64,000 bases of DNA, taken from positions 76,035,910 through 76,099,909 of the forward strand of contig CM043960.1 of NCBI GenBank assembly GCA_014529385.2. The letters run 5' to 3'. Positions within the stretch are counted from its first letter, which is position 1; every line of letters begins with the position of its first letter. Shown here in pieces: positions 1 through 11,673 of this stretch. This stretch comes from Adiantum capillus-veneris. Its lineage: Eukaryota; Streptophyta; Polypodiopsida; Polypodiales; Pteridaceae. Under the pieces are notes generated by a model. That model was not told the DNA's origin, ran no database searches, and worked only from the letters and a program-made list of their open reading frames with translations. Made by a program: the position numbers and the translations under genes.

Positions 1-430
1 ATGGAGCAAAGCACTTACCATGCCAAGCAGAAGGCTCTCCATGAGCAGCCTACCTCTACTTCTTCTCAAAAGAAGAAAAGAACCACCTCCGAAGTAGAAG
101 CAAAGCCAAATCAGCCCAAGAAAGGGAGATATCTCTCCTGCTGAGTTGCGAACTTACATTAGTGAAGAAAGATGCTTCAAGTGTCGACAAGTTGGTCATA
201 TGAAGGGTGACTGTCCTACCAAACCTCCACAACCACCCTCTTCCAATGCAGTCCCAGAAGTACAGGGAAATACAACCAAGGATGGAAAAGAAAGAGCTCT
301 TCTTAAAGCATGGGGTAGCATCAACAACCAACGGGCTCTCATTTTGTTTGACCTTGGCAATACAGACAACTTCATCTCTACCAAGCTAGCTGATGACATG
401 AACTTGCAGCCCAATCGTTTTGGAGTTTCT
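1..430 (+). pseudogene. Gypsy-1 gag C-terminus and protease N-terminus (broken)
   Basis: This is the end of a Ty3/gypsy gag joined to the start of its aspartic protease. A lysine-rich stretch in frame 1 (from position 1) meets a stop near 140, and the reading continues in frame 2, so one frameshift is present. The frame-2 part has a CCHC zinc knuckle (CFKCRQVGHMKGDCP, about 176-220) that packages element RNA in the family. The protease flap begins with ILFDLGNTDNFIS, where the usual D-S/T-G active site reads D-L-G. The frame is cut at 430 by the inserted element at 431-5822 and resumes at 5828 with the rest of the protease. The 5' LTR and most of gag lie left of the window. Confidence 0.85.
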
Positions 431-594
431 TGTAAAAACCCCAGGAGCTAGAGACCTGGATCCTCCACCCAACCGCCCATAATTATAGGCTCTTAGCCCT
501 AGGATCCCCTGTCCACACTGCTAGTTGGCCCGTGGCTGGGGTCCGTGACCCCCCTTTAGGGTAGGGCCCTGCCCGTAGGACCCGTGTCCTGACA
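431..594 (-). repeat. 3' LTR of the nested LARD-like element
   Basis: A 164-bp copy differing from 5661-5822 at a modest number of positions and by small indels. In element orientation it starts TGTCAGGACACGGGTCC and ends in TTTTTACA. It carries no recognisable coding sequence. It lies next to the polypurine tract. Confidence 0.9.
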
Positions 595-3500
595 TTACTC
601 CCCCCTTTGGAAGAGTTTTCGTCCTCGAAAACACAAGTGGTGGTATCTTCATAAGAACAGTAATGTTTTCCACCGTGGCATCCCTCATGGATCCAACGGT
701 TTGTTGAATCGGAACCCGGTTCATTGAGAGGTTCAATGAAATCAAGAATAACATCTTGATTTTCCACATTGTTGTCCCTGTACAACCGTCTTGGTTAACC
801 GACCCGAAACCAACATAATGTGAAGACTCCATTTAAAACTCACTTGAGTAGGTTAAACGAGTTATCATAACAAAGAGATGTTTAAATGTATACCCAAGTT
901 TCAGACTTTCTGGAGGTACTTGAATGTGCAATATAACCTCATCTTTCCATGAAAGTACTATGCTGACATACATATCAGCAACAACCAAGTCCTTGACTTG
1001 CTATGGTTTCTTGCCAGTATCCAACCGTATCAAAACCGATGATTAAGGTTGATAACTTGAGAATAACAGGCAGAGACTAAAAGTAGCCGTAACATGCCTT
1101 TCATCATATGAAGCAAACTCCAAACTAGAAAGGTAACCGATCCAGTTGTTTCACTTCTTGCTAACGTATGCACTTAGCATATCCTTTAGTGTGATTTAAC
1201 GTATGCACTTTGCATATCCTTTAGTACTAAATAGAATGCTTGTAAACTGCCAATCCTACTCGGGATGAATAGCAGCAGTAAGAGTGAGGTGCTTTTCCCC
1301 CAACCACTTACAGAAAGTCGCCCACGACTGACGACAAACTATGACTCAATCATTGAGTATCCAGCTAGATACTCGATATGGAATGGAGACAACCAACTAG
1401 GTTGAAAGCAGATTGGAGTTTCAAGCATCCAATCACAAACACCCATACTTAGCCATCACCTTGTATGGCACCCATACTAAATCTGCAAGAGAAATTGCAC
1501 TGGCAGGGCAAAAAATTGCACAAACAATAATGTCCATGAAGTTGCATGCCGCTCCAAATAAATGTGTTAAACACTAGGGCCCATAACACCTAGTGTGCAT
1601 GCATTTAACACAAACATATCCGAACCGCAATTCCATGATGAGACTTTGGACCATAACAGAATGTGACGACCCGGTCACACCTAGGTACCAACCATGAGAC
1701 ATTCTCATGTACATAGCATACTTAGCTATATGTAGAAACAACCCTCCGGCAAGGTGGTTTCACAGCACTTGTAATCGTAACAAGTTTGTACTTAGTACCC
1801 GACAATTTCTGGCCACTGAAATTGCTCCTGATATTGTGTGCTAAAAATGGTCGAATCCAAGGATGCGACCAGCACCTAGGGACTTCGTCGCGACACATTG
1901 TTAGATAGTTGGCGCCAGTGTCAGTCCCAGAGACTCATATTCTCCACATGTGGAATATGTCTCAAACAAGGATATCTAGAAAAGAGACATCCATCAAGTA
2001 CAAGCTGGCACTTGTGTGTGGAGGTAACTGCAAACACTCAGTGACAAGAGTGAGAGAGACCCTCATTATCATGCTCCACATTGGCTAAATTGAACTCCTT
2101 GAGTTCCTAGACCATGTTGTATCCCATGTGACAACATGTGCCAAGTCGAACCCTACAACTAGGTTCGTAACAGCATAAGGTATAGTGGACGCTACGGTCC
2201 AAAATACTCTGTTCCAACATGCCCTTGGCATGGCTTTGAAACAATCAAGCGTATTTAGACGACTTGCTCTGGAAACCGTGGGTGTTGCCTACGCAATCCA
2301 ACCCCTTTGGTTAACATCTACGGAGTCAAACCCCTTGGTAAGACCCTCTGTAGAAACTGCTCAACTAGCAGGCAACGGTAACCAACATAGTTAACCGTGT
2401 ACATAATGATTGGAATCAACTCGAAAAGTTGAATTCGTCCGCTACCGTGTGGTAGATTGCGGAATTCTTTCCTTGAAAGTTTAACTGGGAGAGATCAAAC
2501 TGTGATCCTCAATGCCTATGGGGTGATTTAGCAGTCACCCTCCGGGTCATACCCTAAACAATAATGTCCATAGACACTCCGTAGTGCTATAGAGAGAGCA
2601 AGAAATCCACACAAGTGAACTGCCTAGCTCTTATGGACAGCCATGCTGTCTCAACTGATTGCTGCATCTATACTTCCTTGTAGAGATCAGCTTCTGTGAG
2701 TTGAAGATTTATAAAAAACTCAACTTGAGTGTCGCACTGAAAACATGTAGTGCAAAAATGACACTGTAAACATCCTGAATGACAAGACCGTTGCTTGTCC
2801 ATTAACGTCGATGTATACTTCCCTGGGTAGATCTGTTCACTCTTGAAAACAATCACCCAAAGAATGCCAACAGTTGGGTCTTACCCCAGATCTGACAGTG
2901 GCTCTTAGCCAGCCTCTGTGGAGCTCATAGCTCTTATGGCAATTAGTGGTCAATCGTCGAACGGATGAAGACTAATGTGGATGGCATCTTGCCCAATGTC
3001 TAGCTGAGAGGTAGAGCACCTTGGCTCAGGCTAACTCACGAGCAAAACATGTATCATAAATATTCTTAAAAAGTTTTCATTATTCTGCGAGAGAAATGAG
3101 AAAGAGGGAAAAGAAGAGCATGCTGGGCTGAGGAACTTTCCTTAAACGACTATGACGTGTATAGTTGATTGCCCTGCTTGTGTGCATCTTATGCCTATCT
3201 TGCGGCTTATCCTATAAGCATGCAACGGTTTTCTGCTATGACTCTCTCATCGAGAGAGGTAACAGAAAAACACAACCACATCTTGACCTACCTTACTTAC
3301 AGGGGTCGTGATTGTATGAAAATGACTTAGCATTGGCACTTTTCCTGTGAAATAAGTGTTATTGTATGTTGAACGTATCTTATCCTTGACAAAATGTCGG
3401 GTGTGAGAGCGGAAGCGTGTTTCCTGTGGCGGTAGAATTGAATCCATCTAGCTAGCATGCCGTGCATACATAATTTTAAGCCCTTGGCAAAAGTGATGGC

Positions 3501-5534
3501 CTCTAAACGTGAGAGCCACAACCATAAGTGCCTTGCACAGTCGAAACTGGGAGGGATTCCCCATGTTGCCAATATTTTCAAACTTGTGTGCCAATGCCCT
3601 TGATTCCAAATCAATGGGCAGTATCTCGGCACACGGGAGAAGTCTTGCTTCGGAAAATTGTCAAAGCACTTTGCTTTGCACAAAAGCAGTAGATGCTAAT
3701 CAAAGGTGTAAACTTGGAAAAAGAATAAGAACATAAAAGTGGCTAACCTGGTCATTGCGGTCACCAGTTGACTCAAAATTCTGTGGAGCAAAACTCGCTT
3801 AAAATGGCTCGTAGCCATAGCTGATGCACGGATGGGAGCTGTTGTATGTAAATATACGTCCCTTGTATCATCTACGCCCGTCTGTCACGTAATGAAATAA
3901 CCTGTGAACACATTGCCTATTCTTTCCCAATTTTGTATGCTCATAGCATATGCCAAACTTGGCCAGCTTCAATGCAAGATGTATAAATTGAAGCCTTGCT
4001 TCATAGAACTATGTTGACGACAGATGTCTTAGCAAAGAGACTCGACCCTGTCGATGATGCACAAAAAATAGACCTTGTCTACTTGTAGATCTGTTGGAAA
4101 AACAGAATTATATCTGCAACGTATGTTCATCTCGTACGTGCTTGAGTGTATGAATGATATCCACGATCAATCGTAGACGCACTTTGGATACCATAGTTAT
4201 GAAGCACATGCTCATTAAACATATATCAACTGCGTACCTTATTGAGTACACCTGTCGAGGAAGCTTACCGCCGGAAGAATCGAATGAGTTGCCAGCAAGA
4301 AGAAAATCGAGAAATGATTTTCCAAATACTGATGTTTGGTTCAATAGACATGGCCGACAATGGATTCAACTTCACCTGTTTTGATTGCCTGCTATTGAGA
4401 ATGGAATTTATAATCGGGACCGGCCTTGCCAATCACCGTTGCCTTATAAGGCACAGGCCATGCCCGAGTTGCCTCTACTATGAGACAACCATGCCTCGTG
4501 GGAAAACCCGTACAGAGGTTATCTTTATTGGAGCCGTGCTCCTTAGTCCAAATCATGGTAATGACTACCAAAATTGGTGGACTCGTAGAAAATCTCTCAG
4601 GGTACCATGGCCGAGATTAACATAATAACATGCGCTTGCAATACAATTGTACATAAAGCTATGAAAATTGCAAGAACGTGAAATTGCAAACCTGAGAATC
4701 CGTTCGTGTGCCTGTCCGAGGTCAAGCATAGTCTTCATCATCGATTCTTTGTGTGACAAATCATGGCCCGTTATCAAGGTCTCCAATTCTGCTAAATGCC
4801 TTCGAGTAATTTGTCGTATCGGCCACCGTGCCTACATTTTCGAGCATCCGAAAGTGCTCCATACCAAAGATATGTCTTTAGCAGTGACAGTTTGGCGGAT
4901 GTCCTCGAGCTTGTGTGCAACCTTACATGCCTTGCAAGCTATGCTTTGCATGTAATGCATTATTGTGGATAATCCGCATGGTCCATTCTATTAGCCATGG
5001 TGGTCGTAAATCATGCCCTGCATCGTTGTATGCCATGCATGCGAGGTGCATATGGCATGGGCTTGAAGCGTTACAGTGTCAAAAGGTGGCCCCCTTGTAG
5101 AAGCCGTTGCATGATCATGCAACCTTGCATGATTGCATCTAGGCAAACCGGGGTAAGCCCATGGCGTGGGACTGCCAAGAATGGAGGGCGCCCAATTGAC
5201 GACGGCCAAAGCCAAAAAGGGAAAAACAAAGTAAAAAAAAAAACGAAAAACCTGCATCGATCGCCATGGCGGCTCTGCGCTAGGGCAAAAACGCTGTTGT
5301 AGCCTTGTAAGCTTCTCGCCCAGCCTGCTCCATGTGACGAAAAAGCCTCCTTGTGGCAGCGCGCTCCTAACGAGTCTGCTCTGGACTGATTTGGAGCTGC
5401 TCAAGTCCTCCCCCTCTTCGACACTAGGGGTCCATCACACGCGGCTTTCAAGACTCTTCCCGATCTCTGTGTATCGAAGAGGCTATGCCCACGGCCTGCA
5501 GAGCTCCTCCTTTGCTAGGGGGCTTGTCCACGAC

Positions 5535-5577
<43 letters not shown>

Positions 5578-5660
5578 CCCATGCAACACCATGCATCTGC
5601 CATGCAATACTTCCTCCCTTCCTCCATAGCTCTCACCTCCCTCCCTGGCTCTGATACCAA
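595..5660 (-). other. Internal region of the nested element, non-coding
   Basis: No retroviral domain can be read on either strand. The last 60 bp in element orientation (about 600-660) can encode a short tail resembling gypsy polyprotein ends (SRTKTLPKGGVMSG), which hints that an autonomous ancestor once ended here. A 35-bp tandem duplication is visible at 1163-1225 (GTATGCACTTAGCATATCC and a near-identical second copy). A (GA)19 tract sits at 5537-5574, just inside the 5' LTR. The open frames here (for example 3327-3683 and 4991-5404 on the minus strand) match no family I recognise, and I treat them as chance. Confidence 0.6.
5647..5660 (-). other. Primer-binding site, initiator tRNA-Met type
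   Basis: The minus strand reads TTGGTATCAGAGCC directly next to the 5' LTR. This is the standard plant LTR-retrotransposon site that pairs with the 3' end of initiator tRNA-Met to prime minus-strand DNA. Confidence 0.9.
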
Positions 5661-5822
5661 TGTAAAAACCCCAGGAGCTAGAGACTTGGATCCTCCACCC
5701 AACCGCCCATAATTACAGGCTCTTAACCCTAGGATCCCCTGTCCACACTGCTAGCTGGCACGTGGCCGGGGTCCATGACCCCCCTTTAGGGTAGGCCTGC
5801 CCGTAGGACCCGTGTCTTGACA
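5661..5822 (-). repeat. 5' LTR of the nested LARD-like element
   Basis: A 162-bp copy of 431-594, followed in element orientation by the primer-binding site. The right-hand target duplication tttct follows at 5823-5827. Confidence 0.9.
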
Positions 5823-5827
5823 TTTCT

Positions 5828-7567
5828 ATTCAAGCACAATCCGCTTTCAAAGGGCAGAACTCAAACTCTACTCCAATCATAGGGAAGTTGAATCTAAAGG
5901 TCGACGACTACAAAGATCACGAGTCTTTCTTACTAGCTTCACTTGAAGGATGCGATGTTATCTTGGGAATGCCTTGGCAATACAAGATGCATCCCATTCC
6001 GGACTATGTTCAGAAAACCTTATCCTTTGCTCATAAAGGAAAGGAGTATCTTGTACTTGCAGATGCAGGTGATTGGCGTATTCCTATCGCCAATTACATT
6101 GCCATCAAGAAAGAAATGAAAAAGTGTCTTTCAGCGTACTTGATTTTTGCAAGAGAGAGAGATGTGTCTGTTTCACAACTTTCTTCCTCTTTAGAGCAAA
6201 AAAGACTTAAGTTATTAGAAAGTTATAAAGATTGCTTTGCAGATGAACTTCCAAATGAACTCCCACCTTCGCGACCTGAGGATCATACAATTGATTTGAT
6301 CCCAAGAAGTTCTCCTCCAAATCAGCCCCCTTATCGAGTTAGTCTAATGCAGCAAGAGGAAATTCTCAAGCAAGTTAACGAAATTTTGGAGAAGGGCTTA
6401 ATAAGGCCTAGTACTTCTCCATATTGTTCACCTGTCTTGCTAGTACAGAAAAAGAATGGCACATTCCGCATGTGCATAGATTATAGATCTCTAAACAAGA
6501 TCACAATCAAGAATCGATTTCCAATCCCTCGGATTGACGACATTCTTGACAAGTTACAAGGAGCAAGTGTTTTTAGTCGTATAGACTTGAAGAGCGGTTA
6601 TCATCAAATCCGCATAGCTCCTCAGGATGTGCATAAGACTTCATTTAGAACAACCTTCGGGTTGTATGAATTCTTAGTGATGCCTTTTGGACTCACTAAT
6701 GCACCAGCCACATTCAACAGAATGATGGATAGAATCTTCCACTCATATAGAAGCTTCACAGGCGTTTTCTTTGATGACGTCTTAATCTTCTCAGAGACGG
6801 AAGACGAACACTATAAGCATCTCGCCTTAGTGTTTGAAGAATTACGCAAACACAAATTATTTGTGAATGCTAAGAAGAGTGAGTTCTTTTTAAAAGAAAT
6901 CCACTATTTGGGCCATATAGTGTCTCACAATCAGGTGAGGATGGACCCTGATAAGATTCAAGCAGTTGTAGAATGGACTACGCCAACTACAGTACATGAT
7001 GTACGAAGTTTCCTTGGCCTCTGTTCCTATTATCGGCGTTTCATTCGAGCTTTTGCCGCGATAGCAGGTCCCCTCCATGACATGACAAAGAAGCGGATTC
7101 CATTCCATTGGGGGTCTGGACAAAAACAAGCTTTCGAAAAGCTTAAGTATCTACTCAGTCACGGACCTGTTCTCACCGTCCTTGATCTTCGCAAACCTTT
7201 CGAGGTATACTGCGATGCATCTAGAGATTGTGTAGGAGCAGTTTTGAACCAAGAGGGTCACGCGATAGCCTATGAAAGTCGGCGCCTTAAACATGCAGAG
7301 TTTCATGTCTCCATATACGAGAAAGAGCTAATGGCAGTAATTCATGCTCTTTCCATTTGGAAACACTATCTATTAGGAGTTGATTTTATTATCAAGACAG
7401 ATCATCAAAGTCTTCGCTACTTTCTCACACAGAGAAAGCTATTAGAAAAGCAGATGAGATGGGCCAACTTTCTTTCAATGTTCCATTTTCAAATTTTACA
7501 CACACTTCTGGAACGAAGAATGCAGTTGCAGATGCTCTCTCCAGACGTCCAAAGATCAATGCACTAA
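5828..7567 (+). pseudogene. Gypsy-1 protease end, reverse transcriptase and RNase H
   Basis: This is the continuation of Gypsy-1 after the nested insertion. From the Met at 5888 the frame is open for 559 codons. It begins with the protease C-terminus (CDVILGMPW). The RT follows, with the metal-binding Asp in SRIDLKSGYHQ (residue about 230) and the FFDDVLIF catalytic pair (about 294). The RT thumb motif YLGHIVS and the RNase H motifs VYCDAS, YEKELMAV and TDHQSL come next. All catalytic acidic residues are present. Near 7500 the frame is lost by a one-base deletion, and pol continues in the frame of 7459-8673. In the family this polyprotein copies element RNA into DNA in cytoplasmic particles. 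Confidence 0.93.
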
Positions 7568-8673
7568 CAACAATTTATCATGAGGAACTAGAATCTCTCA
7601 GCGAGATGTATCCTCAAGATCCTGACTTCGACACAATTTGGGCAGATCTTCAAGCTGGTCACTCACGACCACCTTATTCCAATAGGGATAATACACTCTA
7701 TCGTCAACAAGCAATATGCATAGCTCAGCCCTTACGACAGAAGGTGATGGATGAAGCACATAATTCTCCTTATACCGGGCATCGGGGAATTGCTTCCACC
7801 ACTAGTGTCCTCGAAAGGTATTTCTTTTGGCCAACACTCCATGCGGACATTGAAAAACATGTGCGTGAGTGTTTAGTCTGCCAAAAAGTAAAATATGACA
7901 GACACAAAGTTTATGGCAAGCTTCAGCCGCTCCCTGTGCCTAACTCGCCATGGGAAAGTATTGCCATGGATTTTATTACGGATCTACCTAGATCCAAGAA
8001 TGGAAATGATGCAATATGGACTATAGTAGACAGATTCAGTAAGCAAGCACATTTTCTTCCAGTAAAGAAGACGATCAAAGCTTATCACATGGCTAGAATA
8101 TTTCTAGCTCAGACTTTTAAACACCATGGATTGCCAAAGACTATTGTCAGCGATACAGATCCCCGCATGACTAGTCTATTTTGGCAGGCATTGTTCGAAA
8201 ACTTGGGAACTAAGCTTGATTTCTCATCAACTTATCATCCTCAAACAGATGGTCAAAGCGAAATCGCTAATGCCACTGTTTTAGATCTCCTCAAGTGCTA
8301 TGTTTCGGAACGACAATCCGAATGGGAACAATACTTACCAATAGTTGAGTTTGCGTATAATAATACCATACATTCCTCAACTGGTAAAGCTCCCTTCGAA
8401 ATTATTTATGGGAAGCCACTCTTACTTCCTATTATGGTGACCAAAGAAAACATCTTCGCCGGAGATGAATTTGTGCGCAATATTGATATTGCCCATCAAC
8501 AAGTAAAGCAAGCGATTCTTCGTACTCAAGAGCAACAGAAGAGAAAAGCAGACAAGCACAGAAGGAATCTCAATCTAGAAAAAGGACAATATGTCCTGCT
8601 TCGGTTTGAGAAAGCTAGATTGAAAAAGCGGCTCGAAAAAGGGAAAGTTGTTAAACTTTCCCATAGATTTTAA
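7459..8673 (+). pseudogene. Gypsy-1 integrase
   Basis: The true continuation of pol starts near 7500 with the RNase H/integrase linker (KNAVADALSRRP); the Met at 7459 is only the first ATG in this frame. The H2C2 zinc-binding domain is readable (HNSPYTGHRG ... CLVCQ). The catalytic core has all three acidic residues: D in MDFITDLP, D in IVSDTDPRM and E in TDGQSEIANA. The C-terminal domain follows. A TAA at 8671-8673 replaces what should be an aromatic codon, and the reading would otherwise continue in the same frame to about 8779. The protein is not a live enzyme. Confidence 0.92.
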
Positions 8674-9055
8674 GGCAATTTCAAAATTACAGATAAAGTC
8701 AATGACGTGACTTTCAGATTGGATTTGCCTTCTCACTGGCGCATCCATAATGCTTTTCATGTCAGTCTCCTCCAACCATAGTCTCCTCCAACCATATGTT
8801 GGACCTCCTCCAGTGGCGCCAGTACAAGAAGATCCTCCAGAAGTCGAAGAGACTGAGGAAATCCTTCAACCTGAACAAATAATACACCACTCGGAGAGAC
8901 AACTCAAGTCGGGGAGTCTACATCGAAAGTACTTAGTCAAGTTCAAGAATTACACTCCTTTAGATGCAAAGTGGATGACTGAGTCCGATCTTAAGGACTA
9001 CCCAAACATCTTGCACAGTTATGTTGACGCTCTACAGTTGAGGTCAACTGTTTAG
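8674..9055 (+). pseudogene. Gypsy-1 integrase tail with chromodomain
   Basis: After the stop at 8671 the same frame gives the usual chromovirus tail ([21 protein letters not shown]). A 16-bp tandem duplication (8764-8779 and 8780-8795) then shifts the frame. The shifted frame carries a chromodomain (about 8870-9030: EQIIHHSERQL, YLVKFKNYTPLDAKWM). In chromoviruses this domain steers integration to marked chromatin. The frame ends at TAG 9053-9055. A purine tract at 9056-9067 precedes the LTR. Confidence 0.88.
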
Positions 9056-9067
9056 AACCAAGAGGGA

Positions 9068-9636
9068 TGTAACTATGTCAGACTTTGTAAATAATTAATT
9101 TATTTACGAGAAAAGAATTATCTAATTAGTTGTGTGCACATCAGAATAGATCTAGCAGTTTCTGGGGCCTCAAGTGCGCTCAAGTTTGGCCAGTGCACCT
9201 CAGGGAGACCCTAGCAGAAAATACCATGAAGCCCTAGCGATTGGGAAATCGGGTCTTCAATAAAGGGGTAGATAGTAGCCTCAAATTTCAGGATCAGAAA
9301 ATTATGTGCGCTAATGCAAGCACAGGAATGAGATGGGGTCCTTAGAATAATAATCCTAAGGCCTGATTATTTTATGGCCTTAGGATAAGTTAGTTAAAAG
9401 TATTCTTAAATGATTTGCGCTGGACCAAATGGCCGGACAAGTACGAACAGGTAATGCCAGAGCATTGCTGGTACGACAATGCGCTAGGGAGCAGATAAAG
9501 TTTTCATTTGTTGCATCTATGTGTGCAGTTGTGCACTTAATGGCACATTTCATTAACTAGCATATGAATTTTAAAGTCAAAAGTTGAATGGTTTTTAAAT
9601 TTTAAAGTAAGTGTGCCACTTCGCACACTTTCCTAT

Positions 9637-9687
<51 letters not shown>

Positions 9688-10091
9688 ATGCTAGCGCCCC
9701 CTCTTCTGGGAGGCTATAAGAGAGCAACCTCTCCCCCTCTTGCCAGGTTGGCAGTGCACTACCCCCCCCCCAAGTTGACCATCCTCTACGCATTGAAGCT
9801 CTCCATTGAAGCTTGAGAGCAGCACCTTGTGGTGTATGTGGAGCCTCTGAGCACCCATCACCTAGAACAAGGCCTCTCATGGTTGCTTGCAGCTTTGGGA
9901 GAAGTTTCATCGCGTAAAGTAGTAGAAAACTCTCTTTCTCCCTTGTCTAGCTGTTGCAAATTCCCTGTTTTCAACCCCTAATCACTTGTATTAGGGTGAA
10001 TTTCAGCAAAGTCTTAATAGAATCTCATTCCCCACTACCTACTCTACACATACACCAAGTTTGGAGCATTTCCATCGCGTAAAGGACCTCC
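9068..10091 (+). repeat. LTR next to Gypsy-1 (3' LTR)
   Basis: The LTR start TGTAACTATGTCAG follows the polypurine tract AACCAAGAGGGA. No second copy is in the window, so the end is inferred from CCTCCA followed by a degenerate primer-binding-site-like TTGGTATTGGAAC at 10094-10106. That motif would make this LTR also serve as the 5' end of a following, truncated element. A (CT) tract occupies 9641-9685. Confidence 0.65.
9641..9685. repeat. (CT)n microsatellite in LTR
   Basis: An uninterrupted CT tract of about 45 bp inside the Gypsy-1 LTR. Confidence 0.95.
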
Positions 10092-10585
10092 AATTTGGTA
10101 TTGGAACACGCTCACGTAACAATTTCTGGTTATGTGCAGAAAATTACAAGCGTGTGTGTGTGTTTTGCATGTTTCTGTGGTTGGTTAATTGCAGGAATGA
10201 TTACATCCAAAGTGGCACAATTAGCGCAAGATACACTCATTCGTGAGAGCTTCCGATGAGTTTTGTGGAAGGTAGACTCTCCCCTACGAGAGCTTCCCAA
10301 AATCTCGCACAAGAGGATAGATCCTCTCAATAGTCAAAGAGCAGTTCTTCTACTCTCTCAGTCAGAGGCAGAAAAAGGACAAAAAGGACAAGAAAGAATA
10401 GAGGACGGGCTTTCGCCCCGTTCCTGTGCTTGTAAAGATTCTCCCTTAGTAATAAAGATATCCTCTATGAGGGGGGACCAGCCCATCTTCTGGTCCCCAA
10501 TGAAGTGTCAAGCTTTCTCTCTCTCTCTCTAATTCTCTTGAGTATTTGAAGTGCAATTAAACGTCAGTTTACGCTTCCGTATTTT
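10092..10585. other. Unassigned segment between LTR and TRIM
   Basis: It begins with the primer-binding-site-like sequence at 10094-10106. A short open stretch from the ATG at 10198 could be the start of a gag gene, but no gag domain can be recognised. The rest looks like decayed leader sequence, ending in a CT-rich run near 10510-10531. Confidence 0.35.
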
Positions 10586-10871
10586 TGTGACAGTACCACT
10601 TTGTGCAATCAATAGTAGACCACTCTCGTCGACGAGAGTGGGGCCTTCGGAGGAGGGTTTTACAATGTCTCTGGTGTTGTATCTCTCTTCTCTCTCTATC
10701 TCTCAGTCTCATACACTTGCACACACTGTCCATTCACTTTGTTTGTGATCATAGCATTCTCTCATTAAGAACGGAAGGCTCTACCTTCCATAAGAACAAA
10801 AGGAACCTTGAGCACAGTTCGGAGCACTCATCTTGAGCAAAGTGCAAACATTCATTCCGCTGCACCTAACA
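10586..10871 (+). repeat. TRIM 5' LTR (copy A)
   Basis: A 286-bp copy with a CT-rich stretch. It ends CTAACA just before the primer-binding site. Its extreme left end differs from copies B and C, so the start is uncertain by a few bases. Confidence 0.75.
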
Positions 10872-11396
10872 TTGGTATTAGAGCTTTGGCAGTGTTCTGT
10901 ATCACTCAAGGAAAGAACCAAAAGCACCACATAATTTTTTTTGCTTGTTGAGGTCGCACGAACCCAAGTTCGCTTGGGCGTGTCGATTCCTAATCGTGTT
11001 TTTAAAGAGTGACAGGAATCCCAGGAAAGAAGGGCTTGTCCAGCCTCCTACCTCAGTGTTTTTGCAGATCTTCGCGACGAAATCAGCCCTAGACTCAGCA
11101 TTTTCAGTGTTCAGCAGTCAATTTCCGCAGTAGAACCCCCAAACTTCGCAGATCTCACCTTCCCGCAGCAGATCCTCGCCGCACGGTCAGATCCGTCGAA
11201 GTTTGCAGTTTCAGCCCGAAAAACGCAGATTTCAGCATCTGCGTTTTCAGAGTGTCGTCGTTGCATTGTCGTCATCGACATAGAGTCAAAATTTAGCAGA
11301 TAAAGATTTGCAGATTTCAGCCATTAGCATTTTCAGATTTCAGCCCGTCTCGTCGTCGTCCTCATCATCGTCGACATCGTCGGCAAGTCCAAGCAT

Positions 11397-11673
11397 TGTA
11401 TCAGATTGTGCAATCAATAGTAGACCGCTCTCGCCATAGAGAGTGGGGCCTTCGGAGGAGGGTTTGACAACATTCTGGTGTTGTATTCTTCTCTCTCTAT
11501 CTCTCAGTCTCAGCACCTTCATTCACAGTGTTTATCCACTTTGTTTGTGATCACGCACTCACTCACTAAAGGAACGGAAGGCTCTCCCTTCCGTAGGTAA
11601 AAGGAACCTTGAGTACAATTCGGAGCACTCATCTTGAGCAAAGTTCAACATTCACTTCCGCTCCACCTTACAC
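11397..11673 (+). repeat. TRIM 3' LTR (copy B)
   Basis: A 277-bp copy starting TGTATCAG and ending CTTACA. It is preceded by a run of CGTCGTC-like and TTTCAGC-like sequence that also precedes copy C. Confidence 0.75.

Larger units (their letters stand above)
431..5822 (-). mobile_element. Nested non-coding LTR retrotransposon (LARD-like), reverse strand
   Basis: Two direct repeats of about 163 bp (431-594 and 5661-5822) begin TG and end CA on either strand. They are flanked by the exact 5-bp duplication tttct (426-430 and 5823-5827). A primer-binding site TTGGTATCAGAGCC on the minus strand (5647-5660) touches the right repeat, and a purine tract on the minus strand (595-610) touches the left one. 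The element therefore reads right to left. About 5.07 kb of internal sequence has no long open frame, as expected for a large retrotransposon derivative that borrows enzymes from another element. It is inserted in the Gypsy-1 protease, so it is younger than Gypsy-1. Confidence 0.9.
10586..11673 (+). mobile_element. TRIM-like miniature LTR element
   Basis: Two direct repeats (10586-10871 and 11397-11673) share GTGCAATCAATAGTAGACC near the start and a stretch ending in CTAACA or CTTACA. The left copy is followed at once by TTGGTATTAGAGC (10872-10884), a one-base variant of the initiator-tRNA-Met primer site. The 525-bp interior is non-coding and rich in TTTCAGC-like words. These are the traits of a terminal-repeat retrotransposon in miniature. 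No clean target duplication is seen. The right copy abuts the Gypsy-2 RT directly, so the element probably landed in or recombined with Gypsy-2. Confidence 0.75.

Noticed and set aside
3327-3683. 118-codon open frame inside the nested LARD-like element
   Set aside because: No domain, no homologous pattern and many short frames of similar size nearby.
4991-5404. 137-codon open frame on the minus strand near the LARD 5' LTR
   Set aside because: No recognisable domain; overlaps leader sequence and another open frame on the plus strand.
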